From assembly GCF_003434305.1 (NCBI RefSeq), contig NZ_QKKX01000042.1, positions 1 through 64,000 of the forward strand: a stretch of DNA of 64,000 bases. The letters are read 5' to 3'. Below are positions 52,419 through 61,808 of the stretch, piece by piece (position 1 is the stretch's first letter; every line of letters begins with the position of its first letter). The DNA comes from Micromonospora sp. MW-13 (GTDB lineage Bacteria; Actinomycetota; Actinomycetes; Mycobacteriales; Micromonosporaceae). The notes beneath the pieces are model-generated. The model did no database searches, was not told the origin of the DNA, and saw only the letters and a list, made by a program, of their open reading frames with translations. A program made the position numbers and the translations under genes.

Positions 52419-54065
52419 GTGAGCGACCTGCTCGCCGGCCCAGCGGACGCGTCCGCCGGGCTGGTCGTGCACGGCGCGGACGCGGTCGACCGGTCCGCAC
52501 CCGCGTCGACCCGGGACGCCCTGGTCAGCCGGGGCGTCCCGGCGAGACTGGCCGCGAAGGACCCCACGCTGTGGGGGCCGGCGGCCGAGGCCGAGGCGGC
52601 GACCCGGCTCGGCTGGCTGGACACCCACCGGCGCAGCCGGGAGCTGCTCCCCCAGCTCGCCGAGCTGACCGCCGAGCTGGCGGACCTGGACCACGTGGTG
52701 CTCGCCGGGATGGGCGGCTCGTCGCTGGCCCCCGAGGTGATCACCCGCACCCTGGGCCGGCCGCTGACCGTGCTGGACACCACCGACCCGGGCCAGGTCC
52801 GGGCGGCGCTGGCCGACCGGCTGGAGCGCACCGTGGTGGTGCTGGCCAGCAAGTCCGGCGGCACGGTGGAGACCGACAGCCACCGGCGGGCGTACCTGCG
52901 GGCGTTCCTCGACGCCGGGATGACCGAGGCGGAGGCCGGCCGGCACTTCGTGGTGGTCACCGACCCGGGCTCCCCGCTGGAGTCCGTCGCCGCCGAGCTG
53001 GGCGCGGTCACCGTGCTCGCCGACCCGCGGGTGGGCGGCCGGTACTCGGCGCTGACCGCGTTCGGGCTGGTGCCCGCGGCGCTGGCCGGGGTCGAGGTGA
53101 CCGAGCTGCTCGACCAGGCCGAGGCGCTGTCGGAGTCACTGGCCCGGGACACCGACAACCCCGGCCTGGCGCTGGGCGCGGCCCTCGGCGCGGCGGCCAC
53201 CGGGGGTCGGGACAAGGTCGCCCTGATCGGCGACGGCACCGGCATCGACGGGCTCGGCGACTGGATCGAGCAGTTGCTCGCCGAGTCCACCGGCAAGTCC
53301 GGCCTCGGCATCCTGCCGGTCGTGCTGGAGTCCCCCGACGCCCCCGGCGGCACCGGCCCGGACGTGCTCACCGTCAGCTACGGCGGGGCGCTGTCCCCCG
53401 GGGCCGTTCCCGGCGGCGGCTGTGTGCCGGACGTCGCGGTCAACGGTCCGCTGGGCGCCCAGTTCCTGACCTGGGAGTACGCCACGGCGGTGGCCGGCGC
53501 GGTGCTCGGGGTGAACCCGTTCGACCAGCCGGACGTCACCGAGAGCAAGGAGAACACCGCCCGCATCCTGGCCTCGACCGCGCCGGCGGAGCCACCGTCG
53601 TCGACCGCGGACGCGATCGAGGTGTACGCCCCGGCGGGCAGCCCCGGCGACCTGGCCGGCGCGCTGCGCCACCTGCTCGACGGCGTCGGCGACGGCTACC
53701 TCGCCGTGCTGGCGTACCTGGACCGGTTCGCCGACGCCGACGCGGCCCGGCTGCGTCCGCTGCTCGCCGGGGCGGCCGGGCGGCCGGTCACCTTCGGCTG
53801 GGGGCCGCGCTTGCTGCACTCCACCGGCCAATACCACAAGGGCGGTCCTCAGGTGGGCCGTTACCTCCAGGTGACCGGTACCGTCGACAATGATCTGCAT
53901 GTGCCCGGGAAGCCGTACTCCTTCGGTGAACTCCAGGCGGCCCAGGCCGCGGGCGACCGGCAGGCCCTGGCCGGCCGGGGTCGCCCGGTGCTGCGGCTGC
54001 ACCTGACCGACCGGGTGGCGGGAGTGGCCCAGCTGCTCGACGCGGTCCGGCAACTACGAACCTGA
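52419..54065 (+). CDS. pgi: Glucose-6-phosphate isomerase
   Basis: 548 residues with two SIS-type domains: VVLAGMGGSSLAPEVI (about 92) and VVVLASKSGGTVETDS (about 140). Active-site segments appear later, including LLAESTGKSGLGILPV and LHSTGQYHKGGPQ near the C-terminus. It interconverts glucose-6-P and fructose-6-P. In this layout it feeds the oxidative branch (zwf next). GTG at 52419 with GGGACGG upstream. It ends 38 bp before the preferred zwf start. Confidence 0.93.
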   Translation: MSDLLAGPADASAGLVVHGADAVDRSAPASTRDALVSRGVPARLAAKDPTLWGPAAEAEAATRLGWLDTHRRSRELLPQLAELTAELADLDHVVLAGMGGSSLAPEVITRTLGRPLTVLDTTDPGQVRAALADRLERTVVVLASKSGGTVETDSHRRAYLRAFLDAGMTEAEAGRHFVVVTDPGSPLESVAAELGAVTVLADPRVGGRYSALTAFGLVPAALAGVEVTELLDQAEALSESLARDTDNPGLALGAALGAAATGGRDKVALIGDGTGIDGLGDWIEQLLAESTGKSGLGILPVVLESPDAPGGTGPDVLTVSYGGALSPGAVPGGGCVPDVAVNGPLGAQFLTWEYATAVAGAVLGVNPFDQPDVTESKENTARILASTAPAEPPSSTADAIEVYAPAGSPGDLAGALRHLLDGVGDGYLAVLAYLDRFADADAARLRPLLAGAAGRPVTFGWGPRLLHSTGQYHKGGPQVGRYLQVTGTVDNDLHVPGKPYSFGELQAAQAAGDRQALAGRGRPVLRLHLTDRVAGVAQLLDAVRQLRT

Positions 54066-54103
54066 CGATGGACGACGTGACACCAGCGGAGCGAGGAGGC
54101 GGC

Positions 54104-55618
54104 GTGAACCCGCTGCGCGACGCACAGGACCGGCGGCTGCCGCGGATCCCGGAGCCCTGCGCTCTGGTGATCTTCGGGGTGACCGGTGACCTGGCGCGGA
54201 AGAAGCTGCTACCGGCGGTCTACGACCTGGCGAACCGGGGGCTGCTGCCACCCGGTTTCGTGGTCCTGGGCTTCGCCCGGCGTGACTGGGGCGACGGCGA
54301 CTTCGAGTCGGTGGCCCACGAGGCGGCCAAGCAACACGCCCGGACACCCTGGCGGGAGGAGGTCTGGGCCCGGCTGGCCGGCAACATCAAGTTCGTCGGC
54401 GGCTCGTTCGACGACGACGCCGCCTTCGACCAGCTCAACCGGACCCTGGACGAGCTGCGTGGCACCCACGGCATCCACGGCAACGCGGCGTTCTACTTCT
54501 CCATCCCCCCGGCGGCGTTCCCCGTCGTGCTCAAGCAGCTCGCCCGCACCGGGATGGCCGACAACGACAAGTGCGGCGGCTGGCGCCGGGTGGTGGTGGA
54601 GAAGCCGTTCGGGCACGACCTGCCCTCGGCGAAGGAACTCAACGACCTCGTCGACGACGTGTTCACCCGGCAGGACGTCTTCCGGATCGACCACTACCTG
54701 GGCAAGGAGACCGTCCAGAACATCCTGGCCCTGCGGTTCGCCAACAGCCTGTTCGAGCCGCTGTGGAACTCCAAGTACGTCGACTCGGTGCAGATCACCA
54801 TGGCCGAGGACGTCGGCATCGGCACCCGGGCCGGCTTCTACGACTCGGTCGGCACCGCCCGCGACGTGCTCCAGAACCACCTGCTCCAGCTCCTGGCGCT
54901 GGTGGCGATGGAGGAGCCGACCAGCTTCGACGCCGACGAGATCCGGGCCGAGAAGCTGAAGGTGCTCAAGGCGATCACCCTGCCGAAGGACGTCTCCGAG
55001 GGCACCGTGCGCGGGCAGTACCTGCCCGGCTGGGTCGGCGGGCAGCGGGCAGTCGGCTACCTCGACGAGGAGGGCGTCCCGGCGGACTCCACCACGGAGA
55101 CGTACGTGGCCGTGGAGCTGGGCATCCAGAACCGCCGCTGGGCGGGGGTGCCGTTCTACATCCGGGCCGGCAAGCGGCTGCCCCGGCGGGTGACCGAGGT
55201 CGCCATCATGTTCAAGAAGGCCCCACACCTGCCGTTCGACGAGGCCGACATGGAGATGCTCGGCAACAACCAGCTCGTCATCCGGGTGCAGCCGGACGAG
55301 GGCGTGGTGCTGAAGTTCGGCTCGAAGGTGCCGGGCACCACGATGGAGGTCCGCGACATCGCGATGGACTTCCAGTACGGCGAGGCGTTCACCGAGTCCA
55401 GCCCCGAGGCGTACGAGCGGCTGGTGCTTGACGTGCTGATCGGCGACCGTACCCTCTTCCCCGACGCCGCCGAGGTCGAGCAGAGCTGGGCGGTGGTGGA
55501 CCCGCTGGAGCACGCCTGGGAGGGCACGAAGCCGGAGCCGTACCGGGCCGGCGAGTGGGGGCCCCGGGCCGCCGACGAGATGCTGGCCCGCGAGGGCCGG
55601 GCGTGGCGGAGAGCGTGA
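54104..55618 (+). CDS. zwf: Glucose-6-phosphate 1-dehydrogenase
   Basis: About 504 residues. The nucleotide motif GVTGDLARKKLLPAVYDL is near the start and the active-site peptide RIDHYLGKETVQNIL near residue 200. It oxidises glucose-6-P to 6-phosphogluconolactone with NADP. I chose the GTG at 54104, where AGGAGG lies 4-5 nt upstream and the protein starts like its relatives; an ATG at 54068 has no ribosome site. Activity in actinomycetes depends on OpcA, encoded next. The stop codon begins an AGCGAGC-type repeat. Confidence 0.95.
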   Translation: MNPLRDAQDRRLPRIPEPCALVIFGVTGDLARKKLLPAVYDLANRGLLPPGFVVLGFARRDWGDGDFESVAHEAAKQHARTPWREEVWARLAGNIKFVGGSFDDDAAFDQLNRTLDELRGTHGIHGNAAFYFSIPPAAFPVVLKQLARTGMADNDKCGGWRRVVVEKPFGHDLPSAKELNDLVDDVFTRQDVFRIDHYLGKETVQNILALRFANSLFEPLWNSKYVDSVQITMAEDVGIGTRAGFYDSVGTARDVLQNHLLQLLALVAMEEPTSFDADEIRAEKLKVLKAITLPKDVSEGTVRGQYLPGWVGGQRAVGYLDEEGVPADSTTETYVAVELGIQNRRWAGVPFYIRAGKRLPRRVTEVAIMFKKAPHLPFDEADMEMLGNNQLVIRVQPDEGVVLKFGSKVPGTTMEVRDIAMDFQYGEAFTESSPEAYERLVLDVLIGDRTLFPDAAEVEQSWAVVDPLEHAWEGTKPEPYRAGEWGPRAADEMLAREGRAWRRA

Positions 55619-55634
55619 GCGAGCACAGCGAGCG
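55616..55634 (+). repeat. AGCGAGC-type repeat at the zwf stop
   Basis: TGAGCGAGCACAGCGAGCG starts with the zwf stop codon and ends 15 nt before the opcA start, just before its AGGAGG site. It is nearly the same as the repeat at the sufU stop (38585-38604). Confidence 0.6.
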
Positions 55635-55649
55635 AACCAGGAGGTTCCA

Positions 55650-56666
55650 TTGATCGGGCTGTGGGACACCACCGGCAACGAGGTGGTCAAGGCGCTCGCC
55701 GCCGAGCGGCGCAGCGCGGGCGGGGTGGCCAGCGGCATGGCGCTCACCCTGATCGTGGTGGTCGACGAGAAGCGGGTCCGCGAGGCGGAGGCGGCGGCGA
55801 CCATCGCCGCCGCCGCCCACCCGTGCCGGCTGCTCGTGGTGGTCCGCACCGACGTCGAGCGCGACCGCAACCGGCTGGACGCGGAGATCGTCGTCGGCGG
55901 CCGGCTCGGCCCGTGCGAGGCGGTGGTCACCCGGATGTACGGCCGGCTGGCGCTGCACGCCGAGTCGGTGGTGATGCCGCTGCTGGTGCCGGACGTGCCG
56001 GTGGTGACGTGGTGGCACGGCGAGCCGCCGGCGGAGATCGCGACGGACTTCCTCGGCGTGGTCGCCGACCGGCGGATCACCGACACGGCGCAGGCCGTCG
56101 ACCCGATCGAGGCGCTGCGCCAGCGGGCCCGGGACTACGCCCCGGGGGACACCGACCTGGCGTGGACCCGGATCACCCCGTGGCGGACCCTGGTGGCCGG
56201 CGCGTTCGACACCACCCAGGCACGGGTCACCGAGGCCCGGGTGGTGGCCCCGCCGACCGACCCGACGGCCGCGCTGATGTGCGGCTGGCTGGGCAGCCGG
56301 CTCGGGATCACCCCGCGCTGGGAGCCCAGCGACGAGTCCCCCCGGATGCGGGAGGTGCAGCTGAGCTGCGCCAACGGCGACGTGCTCACCCTCACCCGGG
56401 AGGACAGCCTGGCCACGTTCCGGCGCACCGGGCAGGACGACCGCCAGTTGCCGTTGGTCCGCCGGCCGCTCGGCGACGAGCTGGCCGAGGAGCTGCGCCG
56501 GCTGGACGCCGACCAGGTCTACGCCGAGGCGCTGGGCGCGATGGCCGGCGTCTCCGGGCTGGACGAGCGGCCCGGCCAGCGGGTGCACGTCTGGAAGGAC
56601 CCGGCGACCGCGAAGCGGGCCGAGGCGGGGGTCACTGCCCACGCCGGTACCAGCGCGACGCCCTGA
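55650..56666 (+). CDS. opcA: G6PDH assembly protein OpcA
   Basis: 338 residues, matching the OpcA family that activates or assembles glucose-6-P dehydrogenase in cyanobacteria and actinomycetes. It starts MIGLWDTTGNEVVKALAAER and contains the conserved VTWWHGEPP (about 120) and DLAWTRITPWRTLVAGAFD (about 170). TTG start at 55650 with a perfect AGGAGG 5 nt upstream. It is directly between zwf and pgl, as in other actinomycetes. Confidence 0.95.
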   Translation: MIGLWDTTGNEVVKALAAERRSAGGVASGMALTLIVVVDEKRVREAEAAATIAAAAHPCRLLVVVRTDVERDRNRLDAEIVVGGRLGPCEAVVTRMYGRLALHAESVVMPLLVPDVPVVTWWHGEPPAEIATDFLGVVADRRITDTAQAVDPIEALRQRARDYAPGDTDLAWTRITPWRTLVAGAFDTTQARVTEARVVAPPTDPTAALMCGWLGSRLGITPRWEPSDESPRMREVQLSCANGDVLTLTREDSLATFRRTGQDDRQLPLVRRPLGDELAEELRRLDADQVYAEALGAMAGVSGLDERPGQRVHVWKDPATAKRAEAGVTAHAGTSATP

Positions 56667-56793
56667 CGACGGCGCCGGCGGGCCGGGTCCGGCCCGCCGG
56701 CCCGTCCACCGGGCCGCGCGACGGAGGGCCGCCGGCCCCCGGGCACGACGAACAGGGGACCGCGCGGGCGGTCCGGAGACGAAGGCACAACAC

Positions 56794-57564
56794 ATGAGCG
56801 AGGCGAGTGTCGCCGTCCACGCCGACGCCGACCTGCTGGCGCAGGCGGTGGCGGCCCGGTTGCTGGTGAAGCTGCTCGACGCGCAGGCGGACCGCGGGCA
56901 GGCATCGGTGGTGCTGACCGGCGGTCGGATCGCCGCGGCCGTGTACCGGGCGGTGGCCGCGCTGCCGGCGCGGGACGCGGTCGACTGGTCCCGGGTCGAC
57001 GTCTGGTGGGGCGACGAGCGGTTCCTGCCCGCCGGGGACCCGGAGCGCAACGAGACGCAGGCCCGGGCGGCGCTGCTGGACGCGATGCCGCTGGACCCGG
57101 CCCGGGTGCACCCGATGCCGGCGTCCGACGGCCCGGCCGGGGCCGACCCGGAGGCCGCCGCCGCCGGGTACGCCGCCGAGCTGGCCCGGGCGGCCCGCCC
57201 CGGGAACGCCGCGCTACCCCACTTCGACGTGCTGATGCTCGGCGTGGGCGAGGACGGGCACGTCGCCTCGGTCTTCCCGGAGCACCCCGTGCACCACGAC
57301 AGCCGGCCGGTCAGCGCCGTGCGGGGCAGCCCCAAGCCGCCGCCGGTGCGCACCACGCTCACCCTCCCGGCGATCAACACCGCCGAGGAGGTCTGGCTGG
57401 TCGCCAGCGGCGCCGACAAGGCCCGCGCGGTCGGCATGGCCCTGACCGGGGCCGGGCCGGTGCAGCTCCCGGCGGCCGGGGTGCAGGGCGTCGGGCGCAC
57501 CCTCTGGCTGCTGGACCGGGCGGCGGCGGCCGACGTCCCGCCCCGGCTGCGCAGCCTGCGCTGA
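56794..57564 (+). CDS. pgl: 6-phosphogluconolactonase
   Basis: 256 residues of the NagB/DevB fold. Family motifs are VVLTGGRIAAAVYRAVAAL (near 38), VWWGDERFLP (near 70) and MLGVGEDGHVASVFP (near 150). It hydrolyses the lactone made by Zwf and completes the oxidative branch. ATG at 56794; a 127-bp gap separates it from opcA. It is the last gene of the block and a strong terminator follows. Confidence 0.95.
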   Translation: MSEASVAVHADADLLAQAVAARLLVKLLDAQADRGQASVVLTGGRIAAAVYRAVAALPARDAVDWSRVDVWWGDERFLPAGDPERNETQARAALLDAMPLDPARVHPMPASDGPAGADPEAAAAGYAAELARAARPGNAALPHFDVLMLGVGEDGHVASVFPEHPVHHDSRPVSAVRGSPKPPPVRTTLTLPAINTAEEVWLVASGADKARAVGMALTGAGPVQLPAAGVQGVGRTLWLLDRAAAADVPPRLRSLR

Positions 57565-57577
57565 GGCGTACGCAAGG

Positions 57578-57604
57578 GCCCCCGCCGGCCGCGGGGGCTT
57601 TTTT
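57578..57604 (+). terminator. Intrinsic terminator after pgl
   Basis: GCCCCCGC (57578-57585) pairs with GCGGGGGC (57591-57598), followed directly by TTTTTT. This is a classic stem-plus-U-tract terminator and ends the pentose-phosphate operon. Confidence 0.9.
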
Positions 57605-57644
57605 GCGCGTGTCCGGGCGGGCGGGTCCCCGTACCCGGCTGCGC

Positions 57645-57989
57645 TCAGGCCCCGCCCCGGCGACGGTGCAGGGCGGCCAGGGCCTCAGCCAGCAGGGCCT
57701 CCCCCTCCTCCGGGGTGCGCCGCTCCTTCACGTACGCCAGGTGGGTCTTGTAGGGCTCCGGGCGCGCCCGGCCCGGCGGGTTGCCCGGGTCCCGGCCGGC
57801 CGGGACCCCGCAGTGGGGGCAGTCCCACAGCGGCGGGGGCTCGGCCTCCGCCGCGATCGGGACGTCGATCCGGTGGTCGTTGCGGCACCAGTAGGTGACC
57901 GACCGGCGCGGGGCCGGCGCGTGCCGCTCGTTGAAGCGTTCCGGGCCGGATCCGGTCCGGGCGCCCCGGATCAGGTTGCCACTCGCCAC
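57645..57989 (-). CDS. rbpA: RNA polymerase-binding protein RbpA
   Basis: 114 residues. RbpA binds the housekeeping sigma factor and RNA polymerase and stabilises open complexes in actinobacteria. Visible features are an N-terminal basic arm (MASGNLIRGARTG), the Cys pairs in YWCRNDH and WDCPHCG, and the sigma-binding C-terminal helix EPYKTHLAYVKERRTPEEGEALL. GTG at 57989 with AGGAG about 9 nt upstream. It is downstream of secG on the same strand but separated from it by a terminator. Confidence 0.92.
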   Translation of the reverse strand: MASGNLIRGARTGSGPERFNERHAPAPRRSVTYWCRNDHRIDVPIAAEAEPPPLWDCPHCGVPAGRDPGNPPGRARPEPYKTHLAYVKERRTPEEGEALLAEALAALHRRRGGA

Positions 57990-58064
57990 GGCTGCTCGCT
58001 CCTGTCGTCGGAGGGGACCGCCGCTCGGGCGGGCGGCGGGCGACGCGGTGCAGCGGGAAAACAC

Positions 58065-58099
58065 CTGCGCGCGGCCCGTCGGTGACGGACCGCGCGCAG
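58065..58099 (-). terminator. Terminator after secG
   Basis: CTGCGCGCGG (58065-58074) pairs with CCGCGCGCAG (58090-58099), with an inner CCGTC/GACGG pairing. On the minus strand it is followed by GTGTTTT. It separates secG from rbpA. Confidence 0.75.
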
Positions 58100-58124
58100 A
58101 TTGTACGACTCGGCGGGCTCGCCC

Positions 58125-58385
58125 TCAGGCCCCGCTGCCGAGCTGGAGGCGCAGCCACAGCCCCAGCCCGACGATGCAGGCGAACCAGACGATGCCCACC
58201 AGGACCGTGTAGCGGTCGAGGTTCTTCTCGGCCACCGAGGAGCCGGCGAGGCTTGAGCTGACCCCACCGCCAAACATGCTCGACATCCCACCGCCCTTAC
58301 CGCGGTGCAGCAGGATGAGCATGGTGAGCATGACGCTCGTGATCGTCAGCAACACGATCAACGTGTATGCGAACCAGATCGGCAT
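58125..58385 (-). CDS. secG: Preprotein translocase subunit SecG
   Basis: 86 residues, two membrane helices (about 5-26 and 63-82) separated by the conserved Gly/Ser loop HRGKGGGMSSMFGGGVSSS. SecG is the small accessory subunit of the SecYEG channel. ATG at 58385. Its place directly after tpiA is common in actinobacteria and other bacteria. The gap of 95 bp upstream may hold its own promoter. Confidence 0.95.
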   Translation of the reverse strand: MPIWFAYTLIVLLTITSVMLTMLILLHRGKGGGMSSMFGGGVSSSLAGSSVAEKNLDRYTVLVGIVWFACIVGLGLWLRLQLGSGA

Positions 58386-58480
58386 GGCTGGGGTCAGTCC
58401 TCTCGTAGCGATCCTCGCCCGGACAGGTCGGGCACTGCGGCACCGACCGACGGACGGGCGGAGTCAAGGATAGCGACCGG

Positions 58481-59272
58481 TCAGCGGCTGAGGTGCTCCG
58501 GGAACCGGCAGATCTTGGCGAATTCCTCGGCGTCCAGGCTCGCGCCGCCGACCAGGGCCCCGTCCACGTCCGGCTGGGCCATGATCGAGGCGACGTTCGA
58601 GGATTTCACCGACCCGCCGTAGAGGATCCGGACCTGGTCCGCGGTCGCCTGGTCGAAGGTCTCGACCAGCCGCTTGCGGACCTCCCCGCACACCTCCTGG
58701 GCGTCCTCGGGGGTGGCCGTCTTGCCCGTCCCGATCGCCCAGACCGGCTCGTACGCCACGACGACCTTGGTGACCTGCTCGCGGGTGAGCCCCCGCAGCG
58801 CGCCGTCGAGCTGGTCGCAGCAGTGCGGCACGTGCCGGAGCTGCTCGCGGACCTCCAGCCCCTCCCCGATGCACAGGATCGGGGTGAGCCCGTTGGCCAG
58901 CGCGGCGGCCACCTTGTCGTTGACCAGCGCGTCGTCCTCGTGGTGGTACTGCCGCCGCTCGGAGTGCCCGACCACCACGTACGTGCAGCCGAGCTTCGCC
59001 AGCATCGCCCCGGAGATCTCCCCGGTGTACGCCCCCGACTGGTACGGCGACACGTCCTGCCCGCCGTAGCCGATCAGCAGCTTGTCGCCGTCCACCGCGG
59101 TCTGCACGGTGCGCAGGTCGGTGAAGGGCGGCAGCACGACGCACTCGACGTCGGTGAGCTGCTTCTCGGTCAGGCTCGCGGCCAGCTTCTGCACCAGCAG
59201 GTTGGCCTCGAGGTGGTTGAGGTTCATCTTCCAGTTGCCGGCCATCAGCGGCCGGCGGGTGATCGCCGCCAT
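58481..59272 (-). CDS. tpiA: Triosephosphate isomerase
   Basis: 263 residues of the TIM barrel. Key parts are MAGNWKMNLNH (Asn and Lys), VVVGHSERRQ (catalytic His), AYEPVWAIGTGKTA (catalytic Glu and the mobile loop) and LYGGSVKSSN. It interconverts dihydroxyacetone phosphate and glyceraldehyde-3-P. The ATG overlaps the pgk stop in TGATG, so the genes are co-translated as the last glycolytic part of gap-pgk-tpiA. Confidence 0.97.
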   Translation of the reverse strand: MAAITRRPLMAGNWKMNLNHLEANLLVQKLAASLTEKQLTDVECVVLPPFTDLRTVQTAVDGDKLLIGYGGQDVSPYQSGAYTGEISGAMLAKLGCTYVVVGHSERRQYHHEDDALVNDKVAAALANGLTPILCIGEGLEVREQLRHVPHCCDQLDGALRGLTREQVTKVVVAYEPVWAIGTGKTATPEDAQEVCGEVRKRLVETFDQATADQVRILYGGSVKSSNVASIMAQPDVDGALVGGASLDAEEFAKICRFPEHLSR

Positions 59273-60471
59273 CAGTCCTCCAGCGCCGCGATGCCGGGGA
59301 GGGTCTTGCCCTCCAGGTACTCCAGGGAGGCGCCGCCGCCGGTGGAGATGTGCCCGAAGGACGACTCGTCCAGCCCGAGGGCGCGCACCGCCGCGGCGGA
59401 GTCGCCGCCGCCGACCACGCTGAACGCGTCGGTCTTGGTGATCGCCTCGGCGACGCCGCGGGTGCCGTTGGCGAAGGCCGGCATCTCGAACACGCCCATC
59501 GGCCCGTTCCAGAAGATCGTCTTCGCCTCGGACAGGGCCGCCGCGAAACCGGCCACCGTCTCCGGGCCGATGTCCAGGCCCAGCCGGTGGCTGGGGATGC
59601 CGTCGGCGCGGACCGTGTCGTGCGCCGCGTCGGGGGCGAAGGCGTCCGCCACCACCACGTCGACCGGGAGCATGATCTTGCCCGCGGACCGCTCCAGGAG
59701 GTTGCGGCAGGTCTCCACCATCTCCCCCTCCAGCAGCGAGGTGCCCACCTCGTGGCCCTGGGCCTTGAGGAAGGTGAAGCACATCCCGCCGCCGATGAGC
59801 AGCCGGTCGACCTTCGGCAGCAGCGCCTCGATCACCGCGAGCTTGTCGGAGACCTTGGAGCCGCCCAGCACCACCACGTATGGCCGCTCCGGCTCGCCGG
59901 CGAGCTTCGCCAGCACCTCCACCTCGCGCAGCACCAGCCGGCCCGCGACGTGCGGCAGCCGGGCCGGCACGTCGAAGACGCTGGCGTGCTTGCGGTGCAC
60001 CGCGCCGAACGCGTCGTCGACGTACGCCTCGCCGAGGGCGGCGAGCTGGTCGGCGAACGCGCCCCGCTCGGCGTCGTCCTTGCTGGTCTCCCCCTTGTTG
60101 AAGCGGAGGTTCTCCAGCAGGGCGACCTCGCCGTCGGCGAGCGCGTCGACCGCGGACCGGGCGGAGTCGCCGACGGTGTCCTCGGCGAACCGGACCTGCG
60201 CGCCGAGCAGCTCGCCGAGGCGGGCCGCGACCGGGCGGAGGCTGAACTGCGGGTCCGGCGCGCCCTTCGGGCGGCCCAGGTGCGAGAAGACCACCACCTT
60301 CGCGCCGGCCCCGGTCAGGGCGGTCAGCGTCGGCAGCACCGCGCGGATCCGGCCATCATCCGTGATGGCGCCGGTCTGCTTGTCGAGCGGGACGTTCAGG
60401 TCGGCGCGCACCAGCACGCGCCGACCCGACACCCCCTCGGCGAGCAGGTCGTCGAGGTTGCGGATGGTCAC
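59272..60471 (-). CDS. pgk: Phosphoglycerate kinase
   Basis: 399 residues. The N-lobe has RVLVRADLNVPLD and VVFSHLGRPKG; the C-lobe has VVLGGSKVSDKL and the nucleotide site SVVGGGDSAAAV followed by STGGGASLEYL. It makes ATP from 1,3-bisphosphoglycerate. The GTG at 60471 overlaps the gap stop in GTGA, and its own stop overlaps the tpiA start. A longer reading to 60525 would intrude into gap and is not needed. Confidence 0.97.
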   Translation of the reverse strand: MTIRNLDDLLAEGVSGRRVLVRADLNVPLDKQTGAITDDGRIRAVLPTLTALTGAGAKVVVFSHLGRPKGAPDPQFSLRPVAARLGELLGAQVRFAEDTVGDSARSAVDALADGEVALLENLRFNKGETSKDDAERGAFADQLAALGEAYVDDAFGAVHRKHASVFDVPARLPHVAGRLVLREVEVLAKLAGEPERPYVVVLGGSKVSDKLAVIEALLPKVDRLLIGGGMCFTFLKAQGHEVGTSLLEGEMVETCRNLLERSAGKIMLPVDVVVADAFAPDAAHDTVRADGIPSHRLGLDIGPETVAGFAAALSEAKTIFWNGPMGVFEMPAFANGTRGVAEAITKTDAFSVVGGGDSAAAVRALGLDESSFGHISTGGGASLEYLEGKTLPGIAALED

Positions 60472-61472
60472 AGCGACTGACCCACCAGCTTGACCAGGTC
60501 GACCAGGCGGTTCGAGTAGCCCCACTCGTTGTCGTACCAGCCGACGACCTTGACCTGGTTGCCGACGACCTTGGTCAGCGGCGCGTCGAAGATGCAGGAC
60601 GCCGGGTCGGTGACGATGTCCGAGGAGACGATCGGGTCCTCGTTGTAGACCAGGATGCCCTTGAGCGGGCCCTCGGCGGCGGCCTTCAGCGCGGCGTTGA
60701 CCTCGTCCACCGTGGTCTCCCGGTTGACGTTGACCGTGAGGTCGGTGGTCGAGCCGGTCGGGATCGGCACCCGCAGCGCGTACCCGTCGAGCTTGCCCTT
60801 CAGCTCCGGCAGCACCAGGCCGATGGCCTTCGCGGCGCCGGTGGAGGTCGGGACGATGTTCAGCGCGGCGGCCCGGGCGCGGCGCAGGTCCGAGTGCGGC
60901 GCGTCCTGGAGGTTCTGGTCCTGGGTGTACGCGTGGATGGTCGTCATCAGGCCGTGCTGGATGCCGAACGTGTCGTGCAGCACCTTCGCCATCGGGGCGA
61001 GGCAGTTGGTGGTGCAGGAGGCGTTCGAGATGATCGTGTGCTTGGCCGGGTCGTACTGGTCCTGGTTGACGCCCATGACGACCGTGACGTCCTCGTTCTT
61101 CGCCGGGGCGGAGATGATGACCTTCTTGGCCCCGCCGGCGACGTGCGCCTTCGCCTTGGTGGCGTCGGTGAAGAAGCCCGTGGACTCGATGACCACGTCC
61201 ACGCCGGCCTCGCCCCAGGGCAGCTTCGCCGGGTCCCTCTCGGCGTACGCCTTGATGGTGTGGCCGCCCACGGTGATCTCGTCGTCGGTCGCCTTGACCT
61301 CCTGCGGGAGGCGGCCCAGGATGCTGTCGTACTTGAGCAGGTGGGCGAGCGTCGCGTTGTCGGTCAGGTCGTTGACGGCCACGACCTCGATGTCCGCGCC
61401 GGACGCCAGCACGGCCCGGAAGAAGTTGCGGCCGATGCGGCCGAAGCCGTTGATGCCAACCCGGATGGTCAC
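60468..61472 (-). CDS. gap: Glyceraldehyde-3-phosphate dehydrogenase
   Basis: 334 residues. The NAD motif INGFGRIGRNFFRAVL opens the protein, and the catalytic Cys lies in SNASCTTNCLAP (about 155) with the His in the HAYTQDQNL region. WYDNEWGYSNRL near the C-terminus is the usual family end. It is the first gene of the gap-pgk-tpiA run. A 336-bp gap separates it from whiA upstream and should contain its promoter. Confidence 0.97.
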   Translation of the reverse strand: MTIRVGINGFGRIGRNFFRAVLASGADIEVVAVNDLTDNATLAHLLKYDSILGRLPQEVKATDDEITVGGHTIKAYAERDPAKLPWGEAGVDVVIESTGFFTDATKAKAHVAGGAKKVIISAPAKNEDVTVVMGVNQDQYDPAKHTIISNASCTTNCLAPMAKVLHDTFGIQHGLMTTIHAYTQDQNLQDAPHSDLRRARAAALNIVPTSTGAAKAIGLVLPELKGKLDGYALRVPIPTGSTTDLTVNVNRETTVDEVNAALKAAAEGPLKGILVYNEDPIVSSDIVTDPASCIFDAPLTKVVGNQVKVVGWYDNEWGYSNRLVDLVKLVGQSL

Positions 61473-61808
61473 AGGTCCCGTCTCCTCGCGTTCTGATCCG
61501 CCGGCGTCAGCTTCGGGCCGGCGAGGTGATGTGCGCCGGCCGTTGCAGCCGGCCGTTGCCAGTTCATGTCGGCCACCCCGCCGCGGTCGGCAAGACCCTG
61601 ACCGCCGGAGGCGGTGTGCACGGCGAGGAGTGCCTGTGCCGGCCCCCTTGCCGTACCCAGCGACCCTATCCGAGCACGCGGCGGCGCGCTGCGGCGGGTG
61701 GTGATCCGCTTCGCGTCACCGGGCCGGCGCCCGACCGGACGACGGTCGGCGGGACGGGCCGACGCCCGCCGCCGCGCGCGCCGCCGTCCGCCTACCGCCA
61801 CCGTCCTA
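61473..61808. other. Gap between whiA and gap
   Basis: 336 bp with no gene that I can support. On the minus strand TAGGGT (61663-61668) is a -10 candidate for gap, giving a leader of about 180 nt, but no good -35 is visible. The whiA-proximal half is GC-rich with short hairpins that may help end whiA transcription. Confidence 0.4.

Noticed and set aside
49009..57564. The pentose-phosphate block as something unusual
   Set aside because: The order tkt-tal-pgi-zwf-opcA-pgl, with tpiA-pgk-gap and whiA-yvcK-rapZ close by, is standard for actinobacteria.
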